Shown here in pieces: positions 43,531 through 53,268 of a stretch of 64,000 bases of DNA; the stretch's first letter is position 1, and every line of letters begins with the position of its first letter. The stretch is from Alistipes sp. Lineage in GTDB: Bacteria > Bacteroidota > Bacteroidia > Bacteroidales > Rikenellaceae. The notes beneath the pieces were generated by a model, which saw nothing but the letters and a program-made list of their open reading frames with translations, made no database searches and was not told the DNA's origin. The position numbers were made by a program, and so were the translations under genes. The DNA lies in assembly GCA_021201825.1 (NCBI GenBank), contig JAJQED010000003.1, positions 10,772 through 74,771 of the forward strand. Direction: 5' to 3'.

Positions 43531-44379
43531 TTATTTACCCTCCGCGAAAGCATAGAGCATCGCGATCTCCTCGGGCCATAGTTCGGGGTGGGGAGTCTCG
43601 AGGATGAGCGGCATGTCGTCGAAACGCTTATCCTGTGCGATGTAACGGAAGCACTCATATCCCAGGTTCCCCTTGCCGAGGTCCGTATGCCGGTCCACAT
43701 GGCTGCCGACCCCTTTTAGTGCATCGTTGAGGTGCATCCCGCGTAGGTATTCGAAACCCACTACCCGGTCGAACTCCGCAAATGTCTTATCGCAGGCCTC
43801 CGCCGAGGACATATCGTATCCGGCGGCATAAGCATGGCAGGTGTCGATACAGACTCCGACCCGCGATTTATCCTCTACCCGTTCGATAATATAAGCAAGG
43901 TGTTCGAACCTGTACCCGAGGTTCGACCCCTGTCCGGCCGTGTTCTCGATCACGGCACAGACCCCCTCGGTGGCATCGAGCGAAATATTTATGGACTGTG
44001 CTATCAGTTCGAGGCACTCCTCCGCCGAGACCTGGTTAAGGCTGCTGCCCGGATGGAAATTGAGCATCGTCAGACCCAGCTGCATACAGCGTTGCAGTTC
44101 GTCTATGAACGCTTCGATCGACTGGCCCCGTTTTGCCTGGTCGGGGTTGCCGAGATTTATCAGGTAACTGTCGTGCGGCAGGATATGGGCGGAGGTGTAG
44201 CCGTATTTTTCGCAGTTCTCAAGGAAACCGGTTATGGCGGCCGGGGTCAGCGGGGCGGCGTTCCACTGCCGCTGGTTTTTGGTAAAGAGGGCGAATGCCC
44301 CCGCATTTATCTCATGGGCGTTCACCGGGGCGTTCTGTACGCCGCCGGCCGCGCTTACGTGTGCGCCGAAAAATTTCAT
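43531..44379 (-). CDS. nfo: Endonuclease IV (AP endonuclease)
   Basis: A 282-residue TIM-barrel DNA repair enzyme of base excision repair, cleaving 5' to abasic sites with three Zn ions. The family signature is clear: GAHVSAAGG at the start, [42 protein letters not shown] and [11 protein letters not shown]. Length is normal. Divergent from the aldo/keto reductase. Confidence 0.95.
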   Translation of the reverse strand: MKFFGAHVSAAGGVQNAPVNAHEINAGAFALFTKNQRQWNAAPLTPAAITGFLENCEKYGYTSAHILPHDSYLINLGNPDQAKRGQSIEAFIDELQRCMQLGLTMLNFHPGSSLNQVSAEECLELIAQSINISLDATEGVCAVIENTAGQGSNLGYRFEHLAYIIERVEDKSRVGVCIDTCHAYAAGYDMSSAEACDKTFAEFDRVVGFEYLRGMHLNDALKGVGSHVDRHTDLGKGNLGYECFRYIAQDKRFDDMPLILETPHPELWPEEIAMLYAFAEGK

Positions 44380-44420
44380 GCCGAAAAGGTTTTAAGGGGT
44401 TATATGCAATAACCGTACGC

Positions 44421-44452
44421 TTGGAGCAAATGTAATAAAAATCCTATCTTTG
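44421..44452 (+). promoter_or_regulatory. Promoter TTG-N21-TATCTTTG
   Basis: TTG at 44421-44423 and TATCTTTG at 44445-44452, spaced 21 nt. The leader to the aldo/keto reductase start is about 115 nt and contains a small GC hairpin (CCGGC...GCCGG) right after the expected start. Confidence 0.72.
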
Positions 44453-44572
44453 TAGAGCCCGGCCGGCGATTTATTGCCGGACGATGAATTTTACGGCATG
44501 ACGGGAATTTTTTTAGCCAGCCCCGTACAGCGGCATGAAAGATGCCACGGATTCCTGGTAAATCTATAGGAT

Positions 44573-45424
44573 ATGAAATCGTTGAAAGACAGTTATAAGA
44601 TGCACAACGGGGTGCTTATCCCGTGTGTGGGGTTCGGCACCTATCTCAGCCCGGAGGGCGATGTGGCTTATTCTTCGGTCCGCAAGGCACTCGAAGTGGG
44701 GTATCGCCATATAGATACGGCGGCCGTTTACGGGAACGAGGAGAGTATAGGCCGTGCGGTTCGCGATAGCGGCATCCCGCGGGAGGAGATTTTTATAACC
44801 ACCAAGGTATGGAATTCCGACCAGGGATATAAGCGGACCCTCAAGGCGTTCGAGGAGAGCATGAAAAAGCTGGGGCTGGATTACCTGGACCTTTACCTTA
44901 TACATTGGCCAAGGATCAAAGGCAAGGAAGACCAGTGGGTGGAATATAACCGGCAGACATGGCTGGCCATGACCGAGCTGTATAAGCAGGAACGCATCCG
45001 CTCGATCGGGGTGAGTAATTTCAAACCCCACCACATTGAGTCCCTGATGGAGGTGGCCGAAGTGTTGCCGATGGCCAACCAGATCGAGCTGCATCCCGGT
45101 TTCGTGCAGGAAGATACGGTCGAATACTGTAAAGCGAAAAATATCGTTATAGAATCATGGGGACCCATGTCCCGGGGCCGGCTGCTCCAAACGGGGCTGC
45201 TGGACGGCATAGCGGAGAAATATGGTAAGACCCCCGCGCAGGTATGCCTCAGATGGCATTTGCAGATGGGTTTCCTCCCGTTGCCAAAGTCGGTAACCCC
45301 GGCCCGGATCGAGGAGAATGCACGGCTCTTCGATTTCGAACTCATGCCGGACGATATGCAGTACATTTCGTCCATCGGGGTTTCCACGGGAACGGGCATG
45401 GACCCGGACAAGGTGGCCCATTAA
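44573..45424 (+). CDS. Aldo/keto reductase
   Basis: A 283-residue NADPH-dependent oxidoreductase of the AKR superfamily. The catalytic tetrad is visible: Asp and Tyr in HIDTAAVYGNEE (about 45-55), Lys in ITTKVWNS and His in LYLIHWPRIKG. The cofactor site PLPKSVTPARIEENARLFDF is at the C-terminal end. The family reduces aldehydes, ketones or 2,5-diketo-gluconate-like sugars; substrate unknown. Single gene with its own promoter. Confidence 0.9.
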   Translation: MKSLKDSYKMHNGVLIPCVGFGTYLSPEGDVAYSSVRKALEVGYRHIDTAAVYGNEESIGRAVRDSGIPREEIFITTKVWNSDQGYKRTLKAFEESMKKLGLDYLDLYLIHWPRIKGKEDQWVEYNRQTWLAMTELYKQERIRSIGVSNFKPHHIESLMEVAEVLPMANQIELHPGFVQEDTVEYCKAKNIVIESWGPMSRGRLLQTGLLDGIAEKYGKTPAQVCLRWHLQMGFLPLPKSVTPARIEENARLFDFELMPDDMQYISSIGVSTGTGMDPDKVAH

Positions 45425-45430
45425 TGCCCC

Positions 45431-45446
45431 GCCGGCCCGGGCCGGC
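45431..45446. terminator. GC palindrome after the aldo/keto reductase
   Basis: A perfect 16-nt palindrome (GCCGGCCCGGGCCGGC) lies 7 nt past the stop. It could form a hairpin, but no T tract follows, so termination is uncertain. Confidence 0.4.
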
Positions 45447-45549
45447 ATGCTCGACACGCAAACCGACGGTTGCGGCAGTGGTTAGCTGCCGTGGCCGTGA
45501 CTATATTATAACTCAAATAAGTACCTGCAGCCGGGCTGCGGGGTGTGGA

Positions 45550-46542
45550 ATGAAGATAAGGAAAGTTCTGTTGCTGGCAGGATCAATGTTGTTTTCGGGG
45601 ACTGTAATGGGGCAGTTCACAATCTCGACCGTCACCCCCGGTGACATTTCGGTCCGGGACCTGAGGGATTCAATAGCCCCCAACCCGTTGGCCGTGCCGT
45701 CCAGCTATAAGAACGATTTCTTCGACCGCGATTTTTGGAAAGCCGAGAAACGGCGGGTCCGCAAATCCCGTCACAGTACGGAGTTGAACGCCAAGTTGCA
45801 GGTCTCCCAGACCCAGTTCAAGAACTGGGCATCGGGCGGCGACAATACCTTTAACGGCATCTCGGAACTTTATTTCAAACACAGCCACCGCCGGGAAAAA
45901 CTTACCTACGACGTCTCGTTCGAGGGTCGGTATGGGATGAACTTTATCGAAAGGGTACGTTTCAAGAACGTCGACGAATTTAAGATCATCCTCAATTCCT
46001 CGTGGGATATCAACAAATGGTGGTCCTATGCCGCATCGTCGACCCTGCGGAGCCAGTTCACCACCGGTTACAAGAGCCGGGACGACCATACCCGGTCCTC
46101 GACCCTGATGGCTCCTGGGTTCCTCGAACTTTCGATCGGTTTCAAGTACGAGAACAAACCGTTCTCCGTGCTGATCTCACCGGTGGGGGGGAATGCCGTG
46201 TTCGTGCTTGACGAAAGGCTGCGGGAGAACGGGATGAACGGGGTGGAACCCGGCGACAGGGCCAAATGGGAGGTCGGCCCGTCGCTTAGGTTCAACCTGG
46301 ATTACGAATTTTATAAGGAAATATTTTGGCTCCGGTCGGAACTTTATACCTTTACCAATATGAAGAAAGCCCCGACCATGAGATGGGAGACCAACCTGGA
46401 TATCAGGGCAACAAAATTCCTCAGTACCACGTTTAAAGCAGTAGTTAATTACGACAGGGAGTCGGCAGCCGAAAAACCCAAATCGTTGCAATTTAATTCG
46501 ATAGTTAGTGTGGGGCTGTCTTACACGTTGAGGAGCAAATAA
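45550..46542 (+). CDS. DUF3078 outer membrane beta-barrel-like protein
   Basis: A 330-residue exported protein. I start it at MKIRKVLLLAG, which gives a good signal peptide (to about 21, MGQ), not at the far longer upstream frame that overlaps the reductase gene. The body (QVSQTQFKNWASGGDNTF, then alternating beta strands) fits the DUF3078 family of Bacteroidetes outer membrane barrels, ending in a Tyr-Thr-Leu strand. Function unknown. It lies 6 nt upstream of the S41 protease gene, so the two are co-transcribed. Confidence 0.82.
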   Translation: MKIRKVLLLAGSMLFSGTVMGQFTISTVTPGDISVRDLRDSIAPNPLAVPSSYKNDFFDRDFWKAEKRRVRKSRHSTELNAKLQVSQTQFKNWASGGDNTFNGISELYFKHSHRREKLTYDVSFEGRYGMNFIERVRFKNVDEFKIILNSSWDINKWWSYAASSTLRSQFTTGYKSRDDHTRSSTLMAPGFLELSIGFKYENKPFSVLISPVGGNAVFVLDERLRENGMNGVEPGDRAKWEVGPSLRFNLDYEFYKEIFWLRSELYTFTNMKKAPTMRWETNLDIRATKFLSTTFKAVVNYDRESAAEKPKSLQFNSIVSVGLSYTLRSK

Positions 46543-46548
46543 TTAGAA

Positions 46549-48186
46549 ATGGACAAGTACAGGAACAGCAAACGGAAAATAATATTTCTCCTTATCCTTG
46601 CCGCCGGGGTCATAGGCGGTATTTTCATAGGCATGATGTCCGCCGGGCGCGGTGCAACAGGCAATATGGGAGGGCAGATGCCCCGGCTCAGCCCCAAGAG
46701 CTTCTCCGAAAATAAACTGGTTTACACCCTTTCGCTTATCGACAAGTTGTATGTAGACCCGGTGGACCTCGATACAATTTCCGAAAGCGCTATCGAGAAC
46801 CTTATCATGCAGCTCGACCCGCATTCCTCCTATATACCGGCAAGCGATTTCGCGACCGTCAACGAGGCTCTCGACGGGGAGTTCGACGGTATCGGTGTGC
46901 AGTTCAACATGGGTACGGACACGGTGATCGTGTTGAGCGTCATCCCCGGAGGGCCGAGTGAGGCCGCAGGGGTGTTCAACGGCGACAGGATAATAACGAT
47001 AGACGACAGCCTGGTGGCAGGGCAGAAGATCCCGCAGAACGATATTGTGAAAATGCTGCGCGGCAAACGCGGCACGGAGGTCACCCTGGGCCTCCAACGG
47101 CAGGGTATCGATGAGCTGGTTCCCGTGACGGTAACCCGGGGGGTCATTCCCGTAACCAGCCTCGACGCGGCGTTTATGATACAACCCGGCATCGGGTTCA
47201 TCAAGTTGTCCGCATTCTCAAAGAATTCCGCACGGGAAATAGGGGCGGCGATGAACCGCCTTAGCGAACACGGAATGACCAAACTTATCCTGGACCTGCG
47301 CGGTAACAGCGGCGGGTTCCTGGACCAGGCCATCGACATAGCGAACGAATTCCTGCCCGCCCGGCAACTTATAGTCTACACGGAAGACCGCCATGGCAAC
47401 CGTAACGAACAATTCAGCAACGGGCGCGGATACTACACCGATATGGACTTGGTAGTACTGGTGGACGAGGGAAGCGCTTCTTCCAGTGAGATACTGGCGG
47501 GGGCGATACAGGATAACGACCGGGGATGGCTCGTCGGCCGCCGCACGTTCGGCAAGGGGCTGGTGCAACAGCAAATCCCATACGGCGACGGTTCGGCCCT
47601 GAGACTGACCATCGCACGGTATTACACCCCTACGGGCCGGTCCATACAAAAGCCCTATGACAACGGATTGGACGAGTATAACAGTGATATTTGGCACCGC
47701 ATCGAGCATCAGGAACTGTTCACAGCCGACAGTATCCGCTTCGACGACAGCCTGAAATTCGTTACTCCCGGCGGCCGGGTGGTATACGGCGGCGGCGGTA
47801 TCATGCCGGACTATTTCGTTCCGCTGGATACTACGGGCTATTCGAACTATTACTCCCAGGTGTGGGGCCGCAATATACTGTACCGCTATACGATAGACTA
47901 CACCGACCGCCACCGCGAAAGGATCAACTCCATAACTTCGGTCCCGGAACTACAGCAGATGCTGGATTCGGATACCGGCCTGCTCAACGATTTTATCGCA
48001 TACGCCGCCCGGCACGGCATTGCACCCGATTACAGGGATATTGCCATTTCCCGTGACTTGATTCTGGCCCAACTGCGGGCATATATAGGCCGCAACACTC
48101 CGTTGGATTACGACGGGTATTACGCCAATATCTACGTGATAGACCCGACTATCCTCAAAGCCATAGAAATATTACAGGACGAGTAA
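46549..48186 (+). CDS. C-terminal processing peptidase, S41 family
   Basis: A 545-residue periplasmic protease of the CtpA/Prc type, anchored by an N-terminal helix (IIFLLILAAGVIGGIFIG). A PDZ domain spans about 90-175 (GEFDGIGVQFNMG, GVFNGDRIITIDD). The catalytic domain has the Ser in DEGSASSSEILAGA and the Lys in RRTFGKGLVQQ, with the substrate loop GNSGGFLDQA. Such enzymes trim C-termini or degrade envelope proteins. It follows the DUF3078 gene directly and ends just before the convergent queA gene. Confidence 0.92.
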   Translation: MDKYRNSKRKIIFLLILAAGVIGGIFIGMMSAGRGATGNMGGQMPRLSPKSFSENKLVYTLSLIDKLYVDPVDLDTISESAIENLIMQLDPHSSYIPASDFATVNEALDGEFDGIGVQFNMGTDTVIVLSVIPGGPSEAAGVFNGDRIITIDDSLVAGQKIPQNDIVKMLRGKRGTEVTLGLQRQGIDELVPVTVTRGVIPVTSLDAAFMIQPGIGFIKLSAFSKNSAREIGAAMNRLSEHGMTKLILDLRGNSGGFLDQAIDIANEFLPARQLIVYTEDRHGNRNEQFSNGRGYYTDMDLVVLVDEGSASSSEILAGAIQDNDRGWLVGRRTFGKGLVQQQIPYGDGSALRLTIARYYTPTGRSIQKPYDNGLDEYNSDIWHRIEHQELFTADSIRFDDSLKFVTPGGRVVYGGGGIMPDYFVPLDTTGYSNYYSQVWGRNILYRYTIDYTDRHRERINSITSVPELQQMLDSDTGLLNDFIAYAARHGIAPDYRDIAISRDLILAQLRAYIGRNTPLDYDGYYANIYVIDPTILKAIEILQDE

Positions 48187-48208
48187 CAGCAGATGCGGGG
48201 CGGTGTGG

Positions 48209-49411
48209 TCAGCGTAAGAGCAGGCTGCTGTCCCCGTAGCTCAGGAACCGGAATCCGTTTGACAGGGCATAGTCGTAAATCTCCCGCCAACGGTTTGCGG
48301 TGAATGCCGATACAAGCAGCAGGAGCGTACTATGAGGTTGGTGGAAATTCGTTATCAACCCCTCCGTTACCCTGAAGCGGTAGCCCGGGGTGATCATTAT
48401 TTTCGTAGAGGCCTGAACGGCGAGCATTTCCCTGTCTTTCAAATAGTCCAAAAGGGGTTTAAGAAGTTCTTTTCCATCAAGCTTTTCCGGGATGGAATAC
48501 GCCTCCCATTGTCCCACCGGGGTAGCCGTGTCCGGGTCGCCGGTCGATCTTACCCTGTATCCGAGTACGGACAGGCTCTCGAGGGTCCTGACCGTTGTAG
48601 TCCCGACGGCGATCGTTTTACCCCCGGCGGTCAGCAGTTTCTCTATGGTATCCGTCGTTACGGTGAAATGCTCGGTGTGCATTTCATGCTCCGTGGCGTC
48701 GTCGGATTTAACAGGCAGGAACGTCCCGGCGCCCACATGCAGGGTCACCTCGGCGAGCGAGACACCTTTTACCTGGAGGCCGTCGATCAAACTTTTACTG
48801 AAATGCAACCCGGCGGTCGGCGCCGCTACCGAGCCGTCCAGCCGTGAATAGACGGTCTGGTACCGGGTATTGTCAATCTCCTGGCTGTCCCGTCCGAGAT
48901 AGGGCGGGATGGGTATACGGCCCAGGATCTCGAGCAGTTCCCCGAACGTCACGGGTGCGTCCCAATGGAAAGTTACCGTGCCGTTCTCTTCAGCATCCTT
49001 TTCGGCCTCGAGAGTATAACCGGTGCCGGCTACCTCGAACGGCATCCCGAGCCGCCCGGTCTTCCATCTTTTCGAATTACCTATTATACATTTCCAGCTG
49101 CACCGTCCTGTTGCGGCAAGCGACCGCTCATAATCGGCAGGCCGGTGGGGCTCGAGGCAAAATATTTCAATGGCCGCACCCGTAGGTTTGCGCATGAGCA
49201 GCCGCGCCCGTATAACTTTGGTATTGTTGAATACCAGCAGGGAACCGGCCGGCAGGATACGGCTAAGGTCCGAAAAAACGGTTTGGGAAATGCTGCCGCC
49301 GTTCCATAACAACAACTTTGAAGAGTCCCTCTCCGGGAGCGGGAATTTGGCGATCCGCTCTTCCGGCAGCCGGTAATCGTATGCGGAGATATCTATATGT
49401 CCGGGTTTCAT
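48209..49411 (-). CDS. queA: S-adenosylmethionine:tRNA ribosyltransferase-isomerase
   Basis: A 400-residue enzyme that transfers the ribosyl part of SAM to preQ1 in tRNA, making epoxyqueuosine. Family motifs: YDYRLPEERIAKFPLPERDSS near the N-terminus, VFNNTKVIRARL, GRIPIPPYLGR, YQTVYSRLDGSVAAPTAGLHF, and LITNFHQPHSTLLLLVSAF. I start it at MKPGHIDISAYDY; the open frame continues 29 codons upstream, but that part is the 3' end of rnpB and not protein. Confidence 0.94.
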   Translation of the reverse strand: MKPGHIDISAYDYRLPEERIAKFPLPERDSSKLLLWNGGSISQTVFSDLSRILPAGSLLVFNNTKVIRARLLMRKPTGAAIEIFCLEPHRPADYERSLAATGRCSWKCIIGNSKRWKTGRLGMPFEVAGTGYTLEAEKDAEENGTVTFHWDAPVTFGELLEILGRIPIPPYLGRDSQEIDNTRYQTVYSRLDGSVAAPTAGLHFSKSLIDGLQVKGVSLAEVTLHVGAGTFLPVKSDDATEHEMHTEHFTVTTDTIEKLLTAGGKTIAVGTTTVRTLESLSVLGYRVRSTGDPDTATPVGQWEAYSIPEKLDGKELLKPLLDYLKDREMLAVQASTKIMITPGYRFRVTEGLITNFHQPHSTLLLLVSAFTANRWREIYDYALSNGFRFLSYGDSSLLLR

Positions 49412-49431
49412 ATCCGTGGGGATCTTATAAA

Positions 49432-49835
49432 AAAGAAGGCCGGGAATATAAGCCGGGTTCTGTGAAACGGTCGTTCGCACTTCCGTTCCCCTCGCCATTT
49501 ATCTAGACCTGCGGTCACCCGCAGGCTCGAGCGGCCTACCCCCCGGCAGCGGACGGGCAATCCTTAAATGCCGGTATACATGGCCTTGCAACCCGTGTGT
49601 GGTACGCCAAGGCGTGTCGCCACGCCTTGCGGTGGGCTCTTACCCCGCCTTTTCACCCTTACCGCACGGCCGACCCGCCGGCTGACCGACGGATATTACC
49701 CTGCGGCGGTTATTCTCTGTTACCTTAACCATGCCCTTGCGGACATCTTCCCGTTAGGAAGCACGGCGCCCTGTGTTGCCCGGACTTTCCTCTCCCGCGC
49801 GTTGTGCGGCAGCGGCGAGGCTTCCCGGCCTTCTT
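49432..49835 (-). ncRNA. rnpB: RNase P RNA, bacterial class A
   Basis: The catalytic RNA of ribonuclease P, which matures tRNA 5' ends. On the minus strand the conserved GAGGAAAGTCCGGGC (CR-I), ACAGAGAATAACC-type CR and the 3' block GATAAATGG...ACAGAACCCGGCTTAT are clear. P1 is a perfect 12-bp helix between GAAGGCCGGGAA (49833-49822) and TTCCCGGCCTTC (49446-49435). Total length about 400 nt; a T run at 49434-49429 after P1 ends the transcript just upstream of queA. This also explains the stretch without protein genes between 49412 and 49868. Confidence 0.95.
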
Positions 49836-49868
49836 AGCCTGTAAGGGATCAAATTTACGAGTTTATTT

Positions 49869-50633
49869 TCACTTTTTCCGCGCCACCACAAATATAGGGT
49901 GGTACGTAAGCGGCACGACCCCGTCACGGGTGAGGAAAAGCCGGCGGTATTCGCGGTTGAACTCCTCCAGTTTCGTGCGGGTCCAGCGGGCGGGCATCAG
50001 GGCGTTCACACCGGTATACTTTACGTGGTATATAACATCCAGCGGGATATCGAAATAGAGCACCCGGGTCTGTTCGCTCAGGTGGAGTACCTCATATCCC
50101 GCCGCGGAGACTATCTCCCCGAGCTGGTTCCGGGTCATATAGTCCAGCCCGTTGTGCGTAATAGCTTTGATCTCACGGAAGTTATCCGGCCCGAAAGTGG
50201 ACAACGCCAACGCCCCGCCAGGACGGGTTGCCTCTGCGGCTTTGGCAACGAAACCCGGAACGTCGTGGAACCACTGGATCGTGGAGGCCGAAAGAACGGC
50301 ATCCAGATCGGTGGGCATGGGGACCTGCTCGGCATCACCCCAGAGGTACTGCGTGTCATATTCCGCCATGAGTTCCCGCAGGAACGGAGCCGAGGCTTCG
50401 GTTATATCGTTCAGGAAAAAACGGGCTTTGGGGTGGGTAAAGCGCAGGTAACGGGTCAGGAAGCCCGTTCCCGCCCCGGCTTCATATATGCATTTGACAT
50501 CCAACGGGTCGAAATGGAGTTTGTACACGGTCGCCAGCTCCCCGGCAATACCCTGCTGGACCTGGGCCAGGCGGTGGTACTGGGGAAGCTTCCTGCCGAA
50601 CCTATCTTTTACGAATTCTTTATCCGGTTTCAT
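49869..50633 (-). CDS. bioC: Malonyl-ACP O-methyltransferase (biotin synthesis)
   Basis: A 254-residue SAM-dependent methyltransferase. The Rossmann motif CIYEAGAGTGFLTRYL (about 48-62) and FLNDITEASAPF, DAVLSASTIQWF are typical of BioC, which methylates malonyl-ACP to disguise it for pimeloyl chain synthesis. It is the last gene of the minus-strand operon and overlaps bioG by 4 nt (ATGA type), consistent with the pair BioC/BioG. Confidence 0.9.
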   Translation of the reverse strand: MKPDKEFVKDRFGRKLPQYHRLAQVQQGIAGELATVYKLHFDPLDVKCIYEAGAGTGFLTRYLRFTHPKARFFLNDITEASAPFLRELMAEYDTQYLWGDAEQVPMPTDLDAVLSASTIQWFHDVPGFVAKAAEATRPGGALALSTFGPDNFREIKAITHNGLDYMTRNQLGEIVSAAGYEVLHLSEQTRVLYFDIPLDVIYHVKYTGVNALMPARWTRTKLEEFNREYRRLFLTRDGVVPLTYHPIFVVARKK

Positions 50634-51313
50634 AGTAAGTCTTTTATAAATTCACGTTCACCGAACGGATAATGGGGGAGGCGGGCAGTCAGGGCCTTGT
50701 CCGCCCAGTAGCGGTGCATGTTTTCCGGGGGGAATATAAGGTCTTCGGTCCCGATAACGGCCGTGTTCCATTCCAACAACGGTGTAAATGGTTCACGGCT
50801 GCGGGCGGTGAGGATATCGAGTTCCTTTATGTTTTCTTCCAACGGCCGTGGGGAAAGTTGGCTTTCCAGTTGTTCGTGCCACTTGCCGTAAGTCTTCCGG
50901 TCGAACTCGTCCTTGCCTCCCCGTGCCAGTCCCCGGACCGTAACGGCAAGCCGGCGTTCACCGATCCCGTATTGGTCGTCTGCGGGAAAGGGGGTGCCGT
51001 TCAGTGCGATGGCTTTATTGAATTCGATCGGCATGCTACCCCCGGCACCGAAGAGCCTTTCGGCCGCCCAAACCCCGAAACTCCAGGCCATAAGGGTCCG
51101 CGTGACATACCGTTTCAAATATCCGGTTAACAATCCGGTGAATGATCCGCCCCGGCCGTCCAGTACCTCCCCGATATCCCGGTAATCGTATACGCAAAGT
51201 ATGTCGTAACTTTCCGCTTCGATATGCTTTACAGGGGCCGCATCGCAGGCCCAGCCCATAAATATGACCAGGAGCCGTTCGTTCCCGTTCTTTGTCAACC
51301 AATCCGCCTGCAT
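50630..51313 (-). CDS. bioG: Pimeloyl-ACP methyl ester esterase BioG
   Basis: A 227-residue alpha/beta-hydrolase-like protein of the DUF452/BioG family that removes the methyl ester from pimeloyl-ACP. The N-terminus LLVIFMGWACDAAPV and the nucleophile region LMAWSFGVWAAE (Ser near 82) match the family. Start MQADWLTKNG is inside the 3' end of bioF (overlap 19 nt) and its stop overlaps bioC by 4 nt. BioG replaces BioH in several Bacteroidetes. Confidence 0.88.
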   Translation of the reverse strand: MQADWLTKNGNERLLVIFMGWACDAAPVKHIEAESYDILCVYDYRDIGEVLDGRGGSFTGLLTGYLKRYVTRTLMAWSFGVWAAERLFGAGGSMPIEFNKAIALNGTPFPADDQYGIGERRLAVTVRGLARGGKDEFDRKTYGKWHEQLESQLSPRPLEENIKELDILTARSREPFTPLLEWNTAVIGTEDLIFPPENMHRYWADKALTARLPHYPFGEREFIKDLL

Positions 51314-52440
51314 AACTCCCCGAGTTGTTCCGTTTCCCGCACATCCATTGCGGCCGTCAGCGATAGACGGACGCGGGCCTGTCCCTGCGGCACCGTAGGG
51401 TAACGTACCGGGGTAACCCAATAACCCTCCCTGCGGAGCCTCTCGGCCAATTCTTCCGCTTGACGGTTGCCGTAAGCCATTACCGGTATTATTTGCGAAC
51501 GGACGTGAGCTGTCCCCGCTGCCGAGCAGAACGCTTTACAAAGCCCGGACAGCTTGTCCCGTTCCGCTTTCATCGCCTGTAATTGCGACACTACGAACGC
51601 CGACCACAACAGGCTTATCGGAGGCAGGGCTGTGGAGAAGATCATGGTTCTGGCGCGGTTAACGAGCATCTGCCGGGTCTCCCCGTCGCACACGGCGAAT
51701 CCTCCCTGCGAAGCCGCCGCCTTTCCGAGCGTAGCCACGATAATGTCGAATTCCGCCATACATCCCTCCGCTTCGGCCAGTCCGGCCCCGTTCGGCCCGA
51801 AGACCCCGAAAGCGTGGGCCTCATCCAGGTATAACCGCAGTCCGTATTTGTTTTTCAGATTCACCAGTTGGGCAACCGGCGCCCTGTCCCCGTCCATGCT
51901 GAAAACCGATTCGGTAACCACCCAGATCGTGCCACAGCCCCGTGTCCGGTGTTTGCCGATCAGTTTTTCCAGATGGTCCGTATCGTTGTGGCGGAATCGT
52001 TCCCATGTGCAACCGCTTAGCCTGAGGCCGTCGATAATGCTGGCGTGGACCAGTTTGTCCGCCAGGATAACGTCCTGCGGGGTTACCAGTGCGGGCAATA
52101 TGCCGCAGTTGGCATGGTATCCCGACCCGAAAATTATACACTCCCGACCGCCGTAAAGCGCGGAAACCGTTTTCTCCAAGACGCTGTATTCCATACTGTT
52201 GCCGGTCATAAGCCGGGAAGAGGGGTTGCCTAAAAGGTAACGGCCCGTGTCGATAGACTCGAAAAATTCCCGTTGCAGGGAGTGATCGGACCCGATGCCC
52301 AGATAGTCGTTAGACGAAAGGTTAAGGTACCGTACACCATTGTATTCGACGTATTTACCGTTGGGAATGGCATCCCTCAGTATGCGGAGGTTATTATCCG
52401 CCCGCAGTTTGCCGAGTATTTCGCCGTAGATGCCGCCCAT
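51295..52440 (-). CDS. bioF: 8-amino-7-oxononanoate synthase
   Basis: A 381-residue PLP enzyme joining pimeloyl-ACP (or CoA) with alanine. Motifs: LNLSSNDYLGIGSDHSL near residue 38, IFGSGYHANCGIL, the Asp in LYLDEAHAFGVFG and the PLP Lys in TLGKAAASQGGF (about 236). It starts 9 nt after mqnD ends and overlaps bioG. BioA, BioB and BioD are not in this window. Confidence 0.94.
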   Translation of the reverse strand: MGGIYGEILGKLRADNNLRILRDAIPNGKYVEYNGVRYLNLSSNDYLGIGSDHSLQREFFESIDTGRYLLGNPSSRLMTGNSMEYSVLEKTVSALYGGRECIIFGSGYHANCGILPALVTPQDVILADKLVHASIIDGLRLSGCTWERFRHNDTDHLEKLIGKHRTRGCGTIWVVTESVFSMDGDRAPVAQLVNLKNKYGLRLYLDEAHAFGVFGPNGAGLAEAEGCMAEFDIIVATLGKAAASQGGFAVCDGETRQMLVNRARTMIFSTALPPISLLWSAFVVSQLQAMKAERDKLSGLCKAFCSAAGTAHVRSQIIPVMAYGNRQAEELAERLRREGYWVTPVRYPTVPQGQARVRLSLTAAMDVRETEQLGELCRRIG

Positions 52441-52449
52441 TTAGTAAAG

Positions 52450-53268
52450 TTATAAAAATATGCCTTGATCCGTGCCGGTCATTTCCATTACGGCGGTCCT
52501 CCCGTCTTGGCCGAGCGAGAGTGAAAATTCATTTACGAAGAGGGCTATATGGCTTTCGATAACTTGGTCGTCCATTTCCCGGGCATGGGATCGGACGAAC
52601 GGGCGCGATATTCCCGGGTCGGCCATAGCATATTGTATGCTCTGTTTCAATGATCTGTCGAACAGCAGGGCAATATCTTCCGGCAAACGGTTAGATACGG
52701 CGATACCTCCCAGGGGGAGGGGCAACCCTGTCGCGCGTTCCCACTCGCGGCCCAGGTCGTAAACGCATTCGAGTCCCTGACTACAGTAGGTGAACCTACC
52801 CTCGTGAATAAGCACCCCGGCGTCGAAGAGTCCGTTTGAAACGGCTTCCGCAATTTCCGAAAACAGTATCGGCGTTACTTCGTGCAATCCGGGAAAGAGA
52901 TTTTGCACCAAGAGGTTGGCGGTAGTATGGAGACCCGGCACGGCAATCCGTAACGTACTCCTGCGTCCGGCTAAGGCATCTTTGATTGCCCCGGCATTAC
53001 CGTGGCGGGTTACCAGCAGCGGCCCGTTACCCCGCCCCAGTGCGCTCCCGCTGTCGCAAACCGAGTAAAACCCGGCAAGAGAGGGAAGCAGGGCATAACT
53101 TATTTTGATAATTTCGGCCTGCCCATCCAGGGCCCGCCGGTTGAGTCGTTCTATATCGTGATAGCCTACTTCAAATTCCAACCCGCCGGTATCGATCCGC
53201 CCGTTTATCAGGGCATCGAACATAAATGTGTCGTTGGGGCAGGGGGATATGTCCAGTTTGAGTTTCAT
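52450..53268 (-). CDS. mqnD: 1,4-dihydroxy-6-naphthoate synthase (futalosine pathway)
   Basis: A 272-residue enzyme of the MqnA/MqnD periplasmic-binding-protein-like fold. The SPCPNDTFMFDALI start is the MqnD signature; HTTANLLVQNLFP and LIHEGRFTY are also typical. It converts cyclic dehypoxanthinyl futalosine to 1,4-dihydroxy-6-naphthoate, on the way to menaquinone. It overlaps mqnB by 4 nt (ATGA), so two pathway steps are coupled. Confidence 0.92.
   Translation of the reverse strand: MKLKLDISPCPNDTFMFDALINGRIDTGGLEFEVGYHDIERLNRRALDGQAEIIKISYALLPSLAGFYSVCDSGSALGRGNGPLLVTRHGNAGAIKDALAGRRSTLRIAVPGLHTTANLLVQNLFPGLHEVTPILFSEIAEAVSNGLFDAGVLIHEGRFTYCSQGLECVYDLGREWERATGLPLPLGGIAVSNRLPEDIALLFDRSLKQSIQYAMADPGISRPFVRSHAREMDDQVIESHIALFVNEFSLSLGQDGRTAVMEMTGTDQGIFL

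Noticed and set aside
44498-44569. A 23-codon leader peptide before the aldo/keto reductase
   Set aside because: Starts at ATG 44498 and ends just before the gene, but no RBS, no amino acid run and no attenuator structure support it.
45244-45549. N-terminal extension of the DUF3078 gene into the aldo/keto reductase
   Set aside because: It overlaps a well-supported gene in another frame and would bury the signal peptide.
49412-49498. A longer N-terminus for QueA
   Set aside because: The extra 29 codons overlap the 3' end of rnpB, and QueA proteins begin at the YDYRLPEERIA region.
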